Assembly: GCF_947493875.1 (NCBI RefSeq)
Contig: NZ_CANLSU010000003.1
Coordinates: 1-64,000 of the forward strand
Reading direction: 5' to 3'
Origin: an uncultured Marinococcus sp.
GTDB taxonomy: Bacteria; Bacillota; Bacilli; Bacillales; Marinococcaceae
DNA length: 64,000 nt
In this document: positions 35,416-43,899 of the stretch, piece by piece
Numbering within the stretch: position 1 is the first letter of the stretch
Layout: every line of letters begins with the position of its first letter
Made by a program: the position numbers and the translations under genes
The notes under the pieces: generated by a model
What the model was told of the DNA's origin: nothing
Databases searched by the model: none
The model's input: the letters and a program-made list of their open reading frames with translations, nothing else

Positions 35416-36237
35416 TTATTTAATGCCGGAAACGTTAAAGCCTTCCACGATGTATTTCTGGAACACCACGAAAACAATAATGATCGGAAGCACCATAAAG
35501 GTGGACCCGGCCATCTGAAGCCCGTAGTTGGTCACGTTCTGGTCCTGCAAAAGAGCAAGTCCGACCGACAGGGTATAGAGCGATTCATCGTTTGCGACAA
35601 TCAGCGGCCAGAGAAAGCTGTTCCAGGAGCCGATGAAGGTCAAAATAACCTGTACTGCAAGAATCGGCTTAGCCAGCGGAATGATCAGCTTAAAAAAGAT
35701 ATAGAATTCACCCGCGCCGTCCAGCCGGGCGGCCTCGATCAAATCGTCAGGGATGGTGACCATAAACTGCCGGATCAAAAATATGTTGAACGCGGCAATC
35801 AGTCCCGGGAGCACAATGCCGGCCATTGTGTTGGTCAGCCCGGCCTGGTTTAAAATCAGGTAGGTCGGAATCATCGTTACCTGCCCGGGAATCATCATCG
35901 TGACAAGCACGACAGCAAACCACATTTCCTTGCGCTTGAATTCAAACTTCCCGAAGCCGTAGCCGGCCATCGTGTTAAACAGCAGGCCGATCATGGAAAA
36001 GGCAACAATAATCAGTGTATTAATTAAGTACACATCAAAGTTCAGGTTCGTAAACAGCTCGATGTAGTTGGTGAAGGTCGGTTCGAGTGGAAAGAGCGTT
36101 GGCGGAATGCTCAGCACTTCGTTTTCATTTTTAAACGAGCTGAGCACCATCCAAAAAAACGGCAGTGCGACAAGGAAGCCGCCGACAACGAGCACCGTGT
36201 TGATCAGGGCTCTCTCCCATCTGTTATTTAGTTCCAT
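35416..36237 (-). CDS. ABC sugar permease, MalG type
   Basis: A 273-residue inner-membrane subunit of a CUT1 carbohydrate importer with six hydrophobic segments. The ATPase-contact EAA loop reads EAARLDGAGEFYIFFKLIIP (about 182-201), and the C-terminus YIVEGFNVSGIK is typical. It pairs with the MalF-type permease 12 bases upstream. No ATPase gene is in the locus, so a shared MsmX-type ATPase elsewhere must energise it. Confidence 0.92.
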   Translation of the reverse strand: MELNNRWERALINTVLVVGGFLVALPFFWMVLSSFKNENEVLSIPPTLFPLEPTFTNYIELFTNLNFDVYLINTLIIVAFSMIGLLFNTMAGYGFGKFEFKRKEMWFAVVLVTMMIPGQVTMIPTYLILNQAGLTNTMAGIVLPGLIAAFNIFLIRQFMVTIPDDLIEAARLDGAGEFYIFFKLIIPLAKPILAVQVILTFIGSWNSFLWPLIVANDESLYTLSVGLALLQDQNVTNYGLQMAGSTFMVLPIIIVFVVFQKYIVEGFNVSGIK

Positions 36238-36249
36238 GCGGAGTCCTCC

Positions 36250-37131
36250 TTATTGATCGGCTTTTCGGAATTTAAACTGGACCAGGGTAGCAACGATAAT
36301 GATCGCAAACAGAACAAAGGAAGCCGAGGCGCCGTAGCCGAATTCGCTGGACTGAAACCCTTCCTGGTAAATAAACAGCGCAATGGAATTTGTGCCGTTC
36401 AGCGGGCCGCCGTCCGTCATGACAAACGGCTCCTCGAAAAACTGCAGCCAGGCGATCAGCGTTGTCACAGTCACAAAGAAGGTGGCAAACCGCATCGAGG
36501 GAAGCGTAATGTTCCACAGCTTCTGCCAGCGGTTGGCGCCGTCTATGTCGGCAGCTTCATAATAGATTCGCGGGATGGACTGCAGGGCGGCTAAAAAGAT
36601 CAGCATGCTGACCCCGTTGCTTTTCCAGACCGCCATAATAATTAAGGATATTTTCGCCACGAAGGGATGCTCGAGCCACGGAACCGCCTGCAGATCGACC
36701 ATCGACAGCAGGTAATTAAACAGCCCGTACTGCTGGTTGTACAAAAAGCCCCATACAACGGCGATTGCGACAATATTTGTAATCGAGGGCATATAATAAA
36801 TCACCCGGAAGGTCGAAGACATCCGGTCGGTAACGAGCTTCAAGAACAATGCGATGACAAACGAACTGATAATCGCAAGCGGCACCCCGATCACGACGTA
36901 CAGCAGCGTGTTCCACATGGACTGAAGAAACACCGGGTCCTGGAACAGCCGGATAAAATTGCTGATACCGACAAAGCTGATCTGAGACCAGTTTGCAAGC
37001 CCGCCGATGTTCATATCAGTAAAGCTGATCACAAGGGCGATAATAATGGGCAGAAACGAAAACGCCACCAGAAGAAGGAGCGCCGGCCCGATAAATAAAT
37101 AAGGGGTCATGGATGCTTTTACACGATTCAC
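36250..37131 (-). CDS. ABC sugar permease, MalF type
   Basis: A 293-residue CUT1 permease with six main hydrophobic segments and an EAA loop (YEAADIDGANRWQKLWNITL, about 197-216). The GTG at 37131 is chosen because GGAGAGGTGA lies five bases before it; the longer frame to 37179 has no site. Partner of the MalG-type permease and the binding protein. Confidence 0.9.
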   Translation of the reverse strand: MNRVKASMTPYLFIGPALLLLVAFSFLPIIIALVISFTDMNIGGLANWSQISFVGISNFIRLFQDPVFLQSMWNTLLYVVIGVPLAIISSFVIALFLKLVTDRMSSTFRVIYYMPSITNIVAIAVVWGFLYNQQYGLFNYLLSMVDLQAVPWLEHPFVAKISLIIMAVWKSNGVSMLIFLAALQSIPRIYYEAADIDGANRWQKLWNITLPSMRFATFFVTVTTLIAWLQFFEEPFVMTDGGPLNGTNSIALFIYQEGFQSSEFGYGASASFVLFAIIIVATLVQFKFRKADQ

Positions 37132-37201
37132 TACATTCACCTCTCCACATGCTGCAAAGATGAAATTAGGTGCAGACAAGGTGCACCTAATTTGTTTTTA
37201 T

Positions 37202-38437
37202 CTATTCACCAAGAATTCGTGAAACCTCCTGCTGATATTCGTCGAGAGACTTATCAATATCGGCATCGTTGCGGTTGATCTGCTCAAGGGTGCTGAGAAG
37301 CTCCTGTCCCATCTGCTCATATTCAGGCACGAGCGGCAGCGGCTTGGTGTGCTCGAGCTGCTCGCCGAAGGTGCTGATTTTGTCATCGTCCTTTAGCACT
37401 GGATCTTCCCAGGCTTCCAGATTCGCCGGCAGTTCACTGTGGTCCTCATACCATTTCACCTGGGTTTCCGGGGCGGACATCCAGTTAATGAAATCAAGCG
37501 CTTCTTCAGTTTTTTCACTATTGTTGAAAACGGTCCAGTGCGCACCGCCCATCATGGAATCGTTGGTTTCTGCTTCCGGCATCAGGGTGACGTCCCAGTC
37601 GCCTTCAATTTCCGGGGTGCGCTCCTCAATTGTTTGTATATCCCACGGGCCGCTGATAAACATTGGCTTGGAGCCATCCGCAAATGCCTGGAAAAATTCC
37701 TTGCCTTCCCCTAATTGGGAATATCCTTCGTCATAAAACGTATGGTGAAGCTCGATAGCCTCCTGAAAGGCCGGATCGTCAAAGTTTTCAGCGCCTTTAT
37801 CCAGGTCGTAATCCCAACCCTGCTCCCAGGCCATCACGAAGGGAAACTGGGGATCATCAGCCAAAAGGTCGATAGCATACTGATCATCACCGCGGGCGGT
37901 AAGCTGCTCGGAGGCATCGACCATGTCATCCCATGTTTTTGGACCGTCCGGATAGCCTGCGTCCTCCAATATGTCGGTACGGTAAAAAAGAGCTCGTGTA
38001 TCCACGTACCAGGGGACGCCGATGGTCTGATCCTCGTATTTGGTCGTTTCCACGGCTGTATCATAGAAATTATCACTGCTGAGGTTGTCGTATTCATCTG
38101 TGTAGTCGGAAAGGTCTTTAAAAGTCCCCGCATCGGCGAATTCTGCCACCCAGGTGGTGCCGACCTGCAGAACATCCGGGCCGTCCCCGGAAGCAACGGC
38201 AGTGACGATTTTGTCATGGGCATTTTCCCACGGAATAGCCTGGACCTCTACTGTCGTTCCGGACTCATCCTCGTATTCCTGGACAAATTCATCGAGGCCG
38301 TCGGTCATGGTCCAGACAGTAATGGTGTCATCGCTGCTTTCGTTTCCCCCGGAGCCTCCACCGGAGGAGCAGGCAGCCAATACGAAGGACGAAGCAGCCA
38401 GCACAGACACAGTTTTAAACGCTTGATGTTTTTTCAC
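37202..38437 (-). CDS. ABC sugar-binding lipoprotein
   Basis: A 411-residue family 1 solute-binding protein. The signal sequence ends in a lipobox (VLAACSS, Cys about 23), followed by a Gly/Ser linker and a mature domain beginning DDTITVWTMTDG. It is rich in Asp and Glu, as in halophilic Bacillaceae. It delivers an oligosaccharide to the permeases downstream. First gene of the operon, with the operator at 38464 just upstream of its start. Confidence 0.92.
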   Translation of the reverse strand: MKKHQAFKTVSVLAASSFVLAACSSGGGSGGNESSDDTITVWTMTDGLDEFVQEYEDESGTTVEVQAIPWENAHDKIVTAVASGDGPDVLQVGTTWVAEFADAGTFKDLSDYTDEYDNLSSDNFYDTAVETTKYEDQTIGVPWYVDTRALFYRTDILEDAGYPDGPKTWDDMVDASEQLTARGDDQYAIDLLADDPQFPFVMAWEQGWDYDLDKGAENFDDPAFQEAIELHHTFYDEGYSQLGEGKEFFQAFADGSKPMFISGPWDIQTIEERTPEIEGDWDVTLMPEAETNDSMMGGAHWTVFNNSEKTEEALDFINWMSAPETQVKWYEDHSELPANLEAWEDPVLKDDDKISTFGEQLEHTKPLPLVPEYEQMGQELLSTLEQINRNDADIDKSLDEYQQEVSRILGE

Positions 38438-38463
38438 TCTAAAAACTCCCTTATGATTTTTAG

Positions 38464-38480
38464 TGAAACGTTTCTATAAA
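38464..38480 (-). promoter_or_regulatory. LacI-type operator 1, before the ABC operon
   Basis: TGAAACGTTTCTATAAA with palindromic core GAAACGTTTC, 27 bases before the binding-protein gene. The same 17 bases recur at 38585-38601. Confidence 0.8.
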
Positions 38481-38583
38481 AAACAAATAAAAAATTGAAG
38501 CAGTGAAAAGCTGATTAATAAGTAATTTAACGATTATACTCGTGAAATACATAAAGCTAAATAAAGAAATAATCGATAATCTA

Positions 38584-38612
38584 TTGAAACGTTTCTATAA
38601 ATCGATTATAGT
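38584..38612 (+). promoter_or_regulatory. sigma-A promoter of the beta-glucosidase gene overlapped by LacI-type operator 2
   Basis: TTGAAA (38584-38589) and TATAGT (38607-38612) are 17 bases apart. The operator TGAAACGTTTCTATAAA (38585-38601) covers the -35 box and most of the spacer, so bound repressor would block polymerase. Confidence 0.75.
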
Positions 38613-38687
38613 ATCAACTGAAAGCGATTTCAATATATTTTTTCAAAAATTGTATATTGAGAATTTATCACCTACAGGAGGATACTT

Positions 38688-40856
38688 ATGCAAACACAGG
38701 ATGTGCGTACATTAATAGAACAAATGTCTATCGAAGAAAAGGCAGCCCAGCTTCAGCAGCTGGCTACCCCGTTTTTCAAAGGAGCCTCCGACCGGGGCGC
38801 CATTACAGGTCCTCTTATAGGAATGGATGTTTCAGACGATGCGATTGCAAATACCGGCTCGGTGCTCGGCGCCTGCGGAGCGGCCGAAACCAACCGTATT
38901 CAGCAGAAGCATCTTGAAGAGAACCGCCTGGGCATTCCGCTGCTGTTTATGGCAGATATTGTGCACGGCTATCAGACCATTTTTCCGGTGCCCCTTGCGA
39001 TGGGGTGCACGTGGGATCTGGAGCTTGCTGAGCAAAGCGCTGCGGTAGCCGCTAAAGAGGCTTCTGTTTCAGGTGTTCACGTTACATTTGCGCCGATGGT
39101 CGATCTGGTGAGGGACCCAAGGTGGGGCAGGGTGATGGAATCCACGGGAGAGGATACTTATTTAAACGGAGCCTTCGCTGCTGCCCAGGTGAAAGGCTTT
39201 CAGGGAGATTCGGGAGGGACGGAAGTGGGCAAGCTCATCTCCTGCGTGAAGCATTTTGCGGCGTACGGTGCACCGGAGGGAGGCCGGGATTACAATACGG
39301 TGGATGTGTCCGAATTAACTCTGCGGGAGCAGTATCTGCCGGCGTACCGGGCCGCTTTGGATGCAGGAAGTGAAATGATGATGACAGCATTTAATACCGT
39401 CTTTGGGGTTCCGGCAACTGGCAACGCATGGCTGATGCGCGATCTTCTGCGCAAGGAATGGGGGTTCCAGGGCCCGGTCATCTCCGACTGGGGCGCCGTT
39501 AAAGAGCTGATTCCGCACGGAGTGGCTGAGGACAGCGCAGAAGCTGCGGAGAAATCATTGAAGGCCGGAGTGGATATCGAAATGATGACCACCACCTATA
39601 TCGAATCCATCCCCGAGCTTGTGCGCAACGGAATTCTGGAGGAAGAGGTAATCGATGAAGGTGTGGAGCGCATTTTACGGCTGAAGCAGAAGCTCAACCT
39701 GTTTGAACGCCCGTACCGTCATGCCGATGAAGCGTTGGAGCATAAGGTTATCCGGTCTCAGGAGCATCTGGAGGCCGCCAGGCAGACAGCCGCGGATTCA
39801 TGCGTGCTGCTGAAAAATGAAAACGAAGTGCTGCCGCTGCAAAAAGAGCAGACGGTCGCCGTTATCGGGCCGTTTGCTGATCACACCGATATTTTAGGGC
39901 AGTGGTCGTGGCGGGGCAAACCGGAGGAAACGGTCACACTCGTGCAGGGGCTGAAAACAACCGCCGGGGCGGGCAATATTCTGTCTGCCGAGGGCAGCCG
40001 CGTAGAAGAGACCGATGAAACGCTGCTTAAAGAAGCGCTGCAGGCGGCGGAAAAAGCCGACGTCATTATAGCGGCGCTTGGAGAGCCTTCAGAGTGGAGC
40101 GGGGAAGCCGGATCCCGCACGGATATTACCATCCCCCGGGCGCAGCGGGAGCTGCTGGCGCGTTTACGAAAAACTAATAAACCACTCGTAACGGTGCTGT
40201 TTAACGGAAGGCCGCTCGATCTGCAGGAGATTACAGAGCATACCGATGCCCTGGTGGAAGCTTGGTTCCCGGGATCTGAAGGCGGATCGGCGCTGGCGGA
40301 TCTTCTGCTTGGCAGTGTTAATCCATCAGCGAAGCTTACGATGTCGTTTCCACAGTCAGTCGGGCAGGTACCAGTGTACTACAATCATTTTAGTACCGGC
40401 CGTCCGAAAAGTGAGGGAAGGGACGGGGACCGCTATCTGTCGAAATATCTGGACAGCCCGAATGAGCCGCTGTTCCCCTTTGGCTACGGGATGAGCTATA
40501 CAACGTTCCAGTACAGCGGCTTTCACCTGGACAAAACAGAAATAACCCGAAAGGATACGTTAAACGTGAAGGTAACCATTACCAACACTGGCACAAGAGA
40601 CGGCAAAGAGGTGGTGCAGCTGTATGTCAGGGATCATGCCGGTGAAGCTGTACGACCGCTGAAGGAGCTGAAGGGATTCCAAAAAATACATTTAGCGGCC
40701 GGCGAATCCAGGGAAGTGGCATTCAGTATTAAGGAAGAGAATCTGCGGTACTGGCATCCGGATATGACGTATCGGAGCGACAGAGGCACATTCACAGTTA
40801 TGGCCGGTCCGAACAGCCGGGACGTGGAAGCCGCTGAATTTAGATTGAATGATTAG
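38688..40856 (+). CDS. bglX: GH3 beta-glucosidase, intracellular
   Basis: A 722-residue family 3 glycoside hydrolase with N-terminal barrel, a middle alpha/beta-sandwich domain (about 370-560) and a C-terminal fibronectin-III-like domain (about 630-715). The nucleophile Asp is in PVISDWGAV (about D267); KHFAAYG (about 187) and the acid/base-bearing middle domain are present. No signal peptide, so it cleaves imported beta-glucosides. It is divergent from the ABC importer operon and shares its operators. GGAGG precedes the ATG. Exact specificity (glucoside, xyloside) cannot be read. Confidence 0.92.
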   Translation: MQTQDVRTLIEQMSIEEKAAQLQQLATPFFKGASDRGAITGPLIGMDVSDDAIANTGSVLGACGAAETNRIQQKHLEENRLGIPLLFMADIVHGYQTIFPVPLAMGCTWDLELAEQSAAVAAKEASVSGVHVTFAPMVDLVRDPRWGRVMESTGEDTYLNGAFAAAQVKGFQGDSGGTEVGKLISCVKHFAAYGAPEGGRDYNTVDVSELTLREQYLPAYRAALDAGSEMMMTAFNTVFGVPATGNAWLMRDLLRKEWGFQGPVISDWGAVKELIPHGVAEDSAEAAEKSLKAGVDIEMMTTTYIESIPELVRNGILEEEVIDEGVERILRLKQKLNLFERPYRHADEALEHKVIRSQEHLEAARQTAADSCVLLKNENEVLPLQKEQTVAVIGPFADHTDILGQWSWRGKPEETVTLVQGLKTTAGAGNILSAEGSRVEETDETLLKEALQAAEKADVIIAALGEPSEWSGEAGSRTDITIPRAQRELLARLRKTNKPLVTVLFNGRPLDLQEITEHTDALVEAWFPGSEGGSALADLLLGSVNPSAKLTMSFPQSVGQVPVYYNHFSTGRPKSEGRDGDRYLSKYLDSPNEPLFPFGYGMSYTTFQYSGFHLDKTEITRKDTLNVKVTITNTGTRDGKEVVQLYVRDHAGEAVRPLKELKGFQKIHLAAGESREVAFSIKEENLRYWHPDMTYRSDRGTFTVMAGPNSRDVEAAEFRLND

Positions 40857-40894
40857 CAAACACTTGTTTTAAAAGGACAAATAAAGACAGGAGG

Positions 40895-40932
40895 GAAGCC
40901 AGTTCTTGAAACAGATCTGGCTTCTTTATTTA
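40895..40932 (+). terminator. terminator after the beta-glucosidase gene
   Basis: GAAGCCAG pairs with CTGGCTTC around 14 bases, followed by a T-rich tail. Confidence 0.75.
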
Positions 40933-41096
40933 TGTATTGAAACTAAGTCCCAGCAAGCTCCTTTATAAATATAGGCCCTTGTTATAGAAATGGTAAACAA
41001 CACTTGGCCTGCACAGGAAATATATGAAGAAAATGGTATATTGAATAAGGAAACCGATAGAAAATGGAAAAATGTTGAAATTGTGTGGAGGTTATT

Positions 41097-42182
41097 ATGC
41101 TATCAGGATTTTTTATTAACATTACTATACTCGTTTCGTTTATTTTTGTATTCCACCGTATATTTTATCAGGTGCCACTGCGGGAGTCTTCGTCGCTCGG
41201 TCAAAAACTATTTGCCGGAGTCCTCAGCGGAGTGCTCGGGCTGATTTTACTCACTTACAGCATTCCGTTAAGCGACACCACCATCATTGATCTTCGGATG
41301 GTTCCCATTACGTTAATGGCCATTTTCGGAGGATGGATCCCAACCACTATAGCCGGCCTGATAATTGTAGCGGGAAGGCTGGTTATCGGGGTGAGCATAT
41401 CTTCGGTGGCCGCGATCATCCTGATTATTGCGACCATTTTTTCCTGTCTGCTGGTGCATAAGCTTGTAAAAAACGTATGGATTCAGGCAGCATGGATGGT
41501 GCTCATCACTAACACATACATTGCTGTTACATTAGATATTCTTCTGCCACCCGGACAGTGGCTCCCTGTTTCCGGTATGTACCTGTTGTCGTCTATTCTC
41601 GGGACGGCAGTGGCCGTCTATATGTTTACCCACCTGACCCAGGTGAATGAATTATTCCGACGGTATCAGGATCAGGCTTATCGGGACGGCCTGACCAGCC
41701 TGTACAACAAGCGGGCGTTTCAGGAAATGATTCAGCAGACCGAAGCGGAATACACAGGTAGCTCCCGATCGCTGTCACTTCTGGTTCTTGATATCGATCA
41801 TTTTAAATCAATCAATGATACGTACGGTCACTCGGAAGGAGATGTGGTCTTAACCCAGCTTAGTGAAATCCTCGAGAGGTCTATTCGCTCGAATGATTTG
41901 GCGTTTCGTGTTGGCGGGGAAGAATTCACTATTCTGCTGCATGACTGTACGAGCGCCCAGGCATTAATCATTTCTGAACGAATTCGATTAAACGTGGAGG
42001 AAGCAGACTTTCACCTTCATCAAATTCCGGATTCTTTGAATGTTACTGTTTCGGTTGGGGTCTCCACCTACCCGGAAACAGAAGCACAGATCCAGCATCT
42101 GTACGATGCATCTGACGAAGCACTCTACCAGGCGAAAAGGCAGGGGCGGAACCGCGTCTGTTTTGCGGAAGCTACTGCCTAA
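41097..42182 (+). CDS. membrane-bound diguanylate cyclase (5TMR-LYT + GGDEF)
   Basis: A 361-residue protein with five or six N-terminal membrane segments of the 5TM-LYT sensor type (about residues 5-185) and a C-terminal GGDEF domain. DIDHFKSINDTYGHSEGD (about 228-245) and the active-site GGEEF (about 271) are intact. An RxxD-type inhibitory site is not obvious before it. It makes cyclic-di-GMP in response to an unknown membrane signal. ATG 41097 has TGGAGG six bases upstream. Monocistronic. Confidence 0.9.
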   Translation: MLSGFFINITILVSFIFVFHRIFYQVPLRESSSLGQKLFAGVLSGVLGLILLTYSIPLSDTTIIDLRMVPITLMAIFGGWIPTTIAGLIIVAGRLVIGVSISSVAAIILIIATIFSCLLVHKLVKNVWIQAAWMVLITNTYIAVTLDILLPPGQWLPVSGMYLLSSILGTAVAVYMFTHLTQVNELFRRYQDQAYRDGLTSLYNKRAFQEMIQQTEAEYTGSSRSLSLLVLDIDHFKSINDTYGHSEGDVVLTQLSEILERSIRSNDLAFRVGGEEFTILLHDCTSAQALIISERIRLNVEEADFHLHQIPDSLNVTVSVGVSTYPETEAQIQHLYDASDEALYQAKRQGRNRVCFAEATA

Positions 42183-42198
42183 ACCAAAGCATCCAAAA

Positions 42199-42232
42199 AA
42201 GCATCACCTGCCCATCGGCGGGTGATGCTTTT
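42199..42232 (+). terminator. terminator between the convergent GGDEF and mqo genes
   Basis: AAGCATCACC and GGTGATGCTT form the stem, extended by GCC/GGC, followed by TTTT; the A run on the left could also serve mqo. Confidence 0.85.
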
Positions 42233-42249
42233 GCATGCATGAAATGGTA

Positions 42250-43746
42250 TTAGTTTACAGCCCTCGTGAGCCGGAGGGTGCGCGAAGTGGAATCATGCAC
42301 CATATCAAGCAGCTCGGGGTTGTCCTCGAGAGACCTGCCGTAGGACGGAATGATTTCCTTCAGCTTCGGCTCCCACGCTTCCAGGTGCTCGGGGAAGCAT
42401 TTATTCAGGACTTCAAGCATAATCGACACAGACACCGAAGCGCCCGGCGATTCACCGAGAAGCGCCGCCATCGTGCGGTCTTCGGCATGAATCAGCTTGG
42501 TGCCAAACTGCAGGGCCCCGCGGCCGCCCTCCTCGGTATCCTCAATCAGCTGGACGCGCTGGCCGGCGACGAGAAGCTCCCAGTCCTCACTGGACGCATC
42601 CGGCACAAAGTTGCGCAGCTCCTCCATCCGGTGTTCCTTGGTCATGCTCAGCTGCTGGGCGAGGTACTTGAGCAGCGGGGTGTTCTTTGCGCCGGCTGCT
42701 AGCATCGTCAGCACGTTTGTCGGCTTGACCGAGCCAAACAGATCCATCGGCGACCCCTGCTTCAAAAACTTGGGCGTAAATCCGGCGAACGGGCCGTACA
42801 GAAGTGTATCCCTGCCTTCGATATGACGCCGGTCCAGGTGCGGCACCGTCATCGGGGGAGTGCCCTCCGGTTCTTTGCCGTACACCTTGGAATGATGCTT
42901 TTGGACGACCTCGGGATTATCACAGACAAGGAATTCACCGCTGATCGGAAATCCGCCGATATGCCTGCTTTCGGGAATGCCGGTTTTTTGCAGCAGCGGC
43001 AGGGCGCCGCCGCCGGCACCGATAAAGGCGAAGGAGGCCGTATGCTCTTCGAGCGTTTCCTGTTGGTGGTTTCGGACCTTTACTTCCCACGTGCCGTCTG
43101 GTCGCTGGGCAATATCGTCGACAGAGTGGTTGTAGCGGATTTCAACATTACTTTGCTTCTCCAGGCTGGCAAGCATCTGGCGGGTCAGTTCCCCGAAATT
43201 GATATCGGTGCCGTGGTCGACCTTGGTGGCCGCGATCGGCTCGTCGGAGTCACGCCCCTCCATCATTAACGGAATCCACTGCCTGATTTGTTCGGGATCC
43301 TCGGAAAACTCCATGCCCTGAAACTGGGGATGGCCGTCGAGGGCCTCGAACCGTTTCTTCAGAAAGTTTACGTGATCCTGGCCGTACACAAAGCTGATGT
43401 GGGGCAGGGGACGTATAAACTCCTCCGGATTTTTAAGGTCGCCCTGGTCCACCAGATGCGCCCAGAGCTGTCTTGAAATCTGAAACTGTTCATTAATTTC
43501 GACCGCCCGGCTGGTCTTCAGAGAGCCGTCCGGCTGCTCCGGGGTATAGTTCAGCTCACAGAGAGCTGCGTGGCCGGTACCGGCGTTGTTCCACTCATTC
43601 GAGCTCTCCTGTCCGGCGGAATCGAGCTTTTCAAAAATTGTGATGCGCCACTCCGGCTCCAGCTTTTTCAGAAGCGTGGCGAGCGTTGCGCTCACGATGC
43701 CGGCGCCAACAAGAATCACGTCCGTGGTGGTATTACTGTGGTTCAT
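42250..43746 (-). CDS. mqo: malate:quinone oxidoreductase
   Basis: A 498-residue FAD-dependent membrane-associated dehydrogenase that oxidises malate to oxaloacetate and passes electrons to quinone. The FAD site is [15 protein letters not shown] (about 9-23), then [20 protein letters not shown] (about 38-57) and [12 protein letters not shown] (about 311), all typical. AAGGAGG lies before the ATG. A cre-like site at 43775 suggests glucose repression by CcpA. Confidence 0.95.
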   Translation of the reverse strand: MNHSNTTTDVILVGAGIVSATLATLLKKLEPEWRITIFEKLDSAGQESSNEWNNAGTGHAALCELNYTPEQPDGSLKTSRAVEINEQFQISRQLWAHLVDQGDLKNPEEFIRPLPHISFVYGQDHVNFLKKRFEALDGHPQFQGMEFSEDPEQIRQWIPLMMEGRDSDEPIAATKVDHGTDINFGELTRQMLASLEKQSNVEIRYNHSVDDIAQRPDGTWEVKVRNHQQETLEEHTASFAFIGAGGGALPLLQKTGIPESRHIGGFPISGEFLVCDNPEVVQKHHSKVYGKEPEGTPPMTVPHLDRRHIEGRDTLLYGPFAGFTPKFLKQGSPMDLFGSVKPTNVLTMLAAGAKNTPLLKYLAQQLSMTKEHRMEELRNFVPDASSEDWELLVAGQRVQLIEDTEEGGRGALQFGTKLIHAEDRTMAALLGESPGASVSVSIMLEVLNKCFPEHLEAWEPKLKEIIPSYGRSLEDNPELLDMVHDSTSRTLRLTRAVN

Positions 43747-43774
43747 GGTTTTTCCTCCTTAAAAGGTGCATAAG

Positions 43775-43788
43775 TGTAAGCGTTTGCG
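43775..43788. promoter_or_regulatory. cre-like site upstream of mqo
   Basis: TGTAAGCGTTTGCG matches the catabolite-responsive consensus except for the last base, 29 bases before the mqo ATG. Confidence 0.55.
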
Positions 43789-43862
43789 TTAAGTAGTATG
43801 GTCATCTGATGACTTGGTTTTTATTATAACATAATCATCGGTTAAATAGAAAAATAAATAAA

Positions 43863-43894
43863 GGGAGCCTTTCCTCATTTCGTGAAAGGCTCCC
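43863..43894 (-). terminator. terminator of the MMPL gene
   Basis: On the minus strand GGGAGCCTTTC pairs with GAAAGGCTCCC and is followed by TTTATTTATTTTT. Confidence 0.85.
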
Positions 43895-43899
43895 ATGTA

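Noticed and set aside
39122-39373. Alternative frame inside the GH3 gene
   Set aside because: Overlaps an intact catalytic region in another frame; no independent support.
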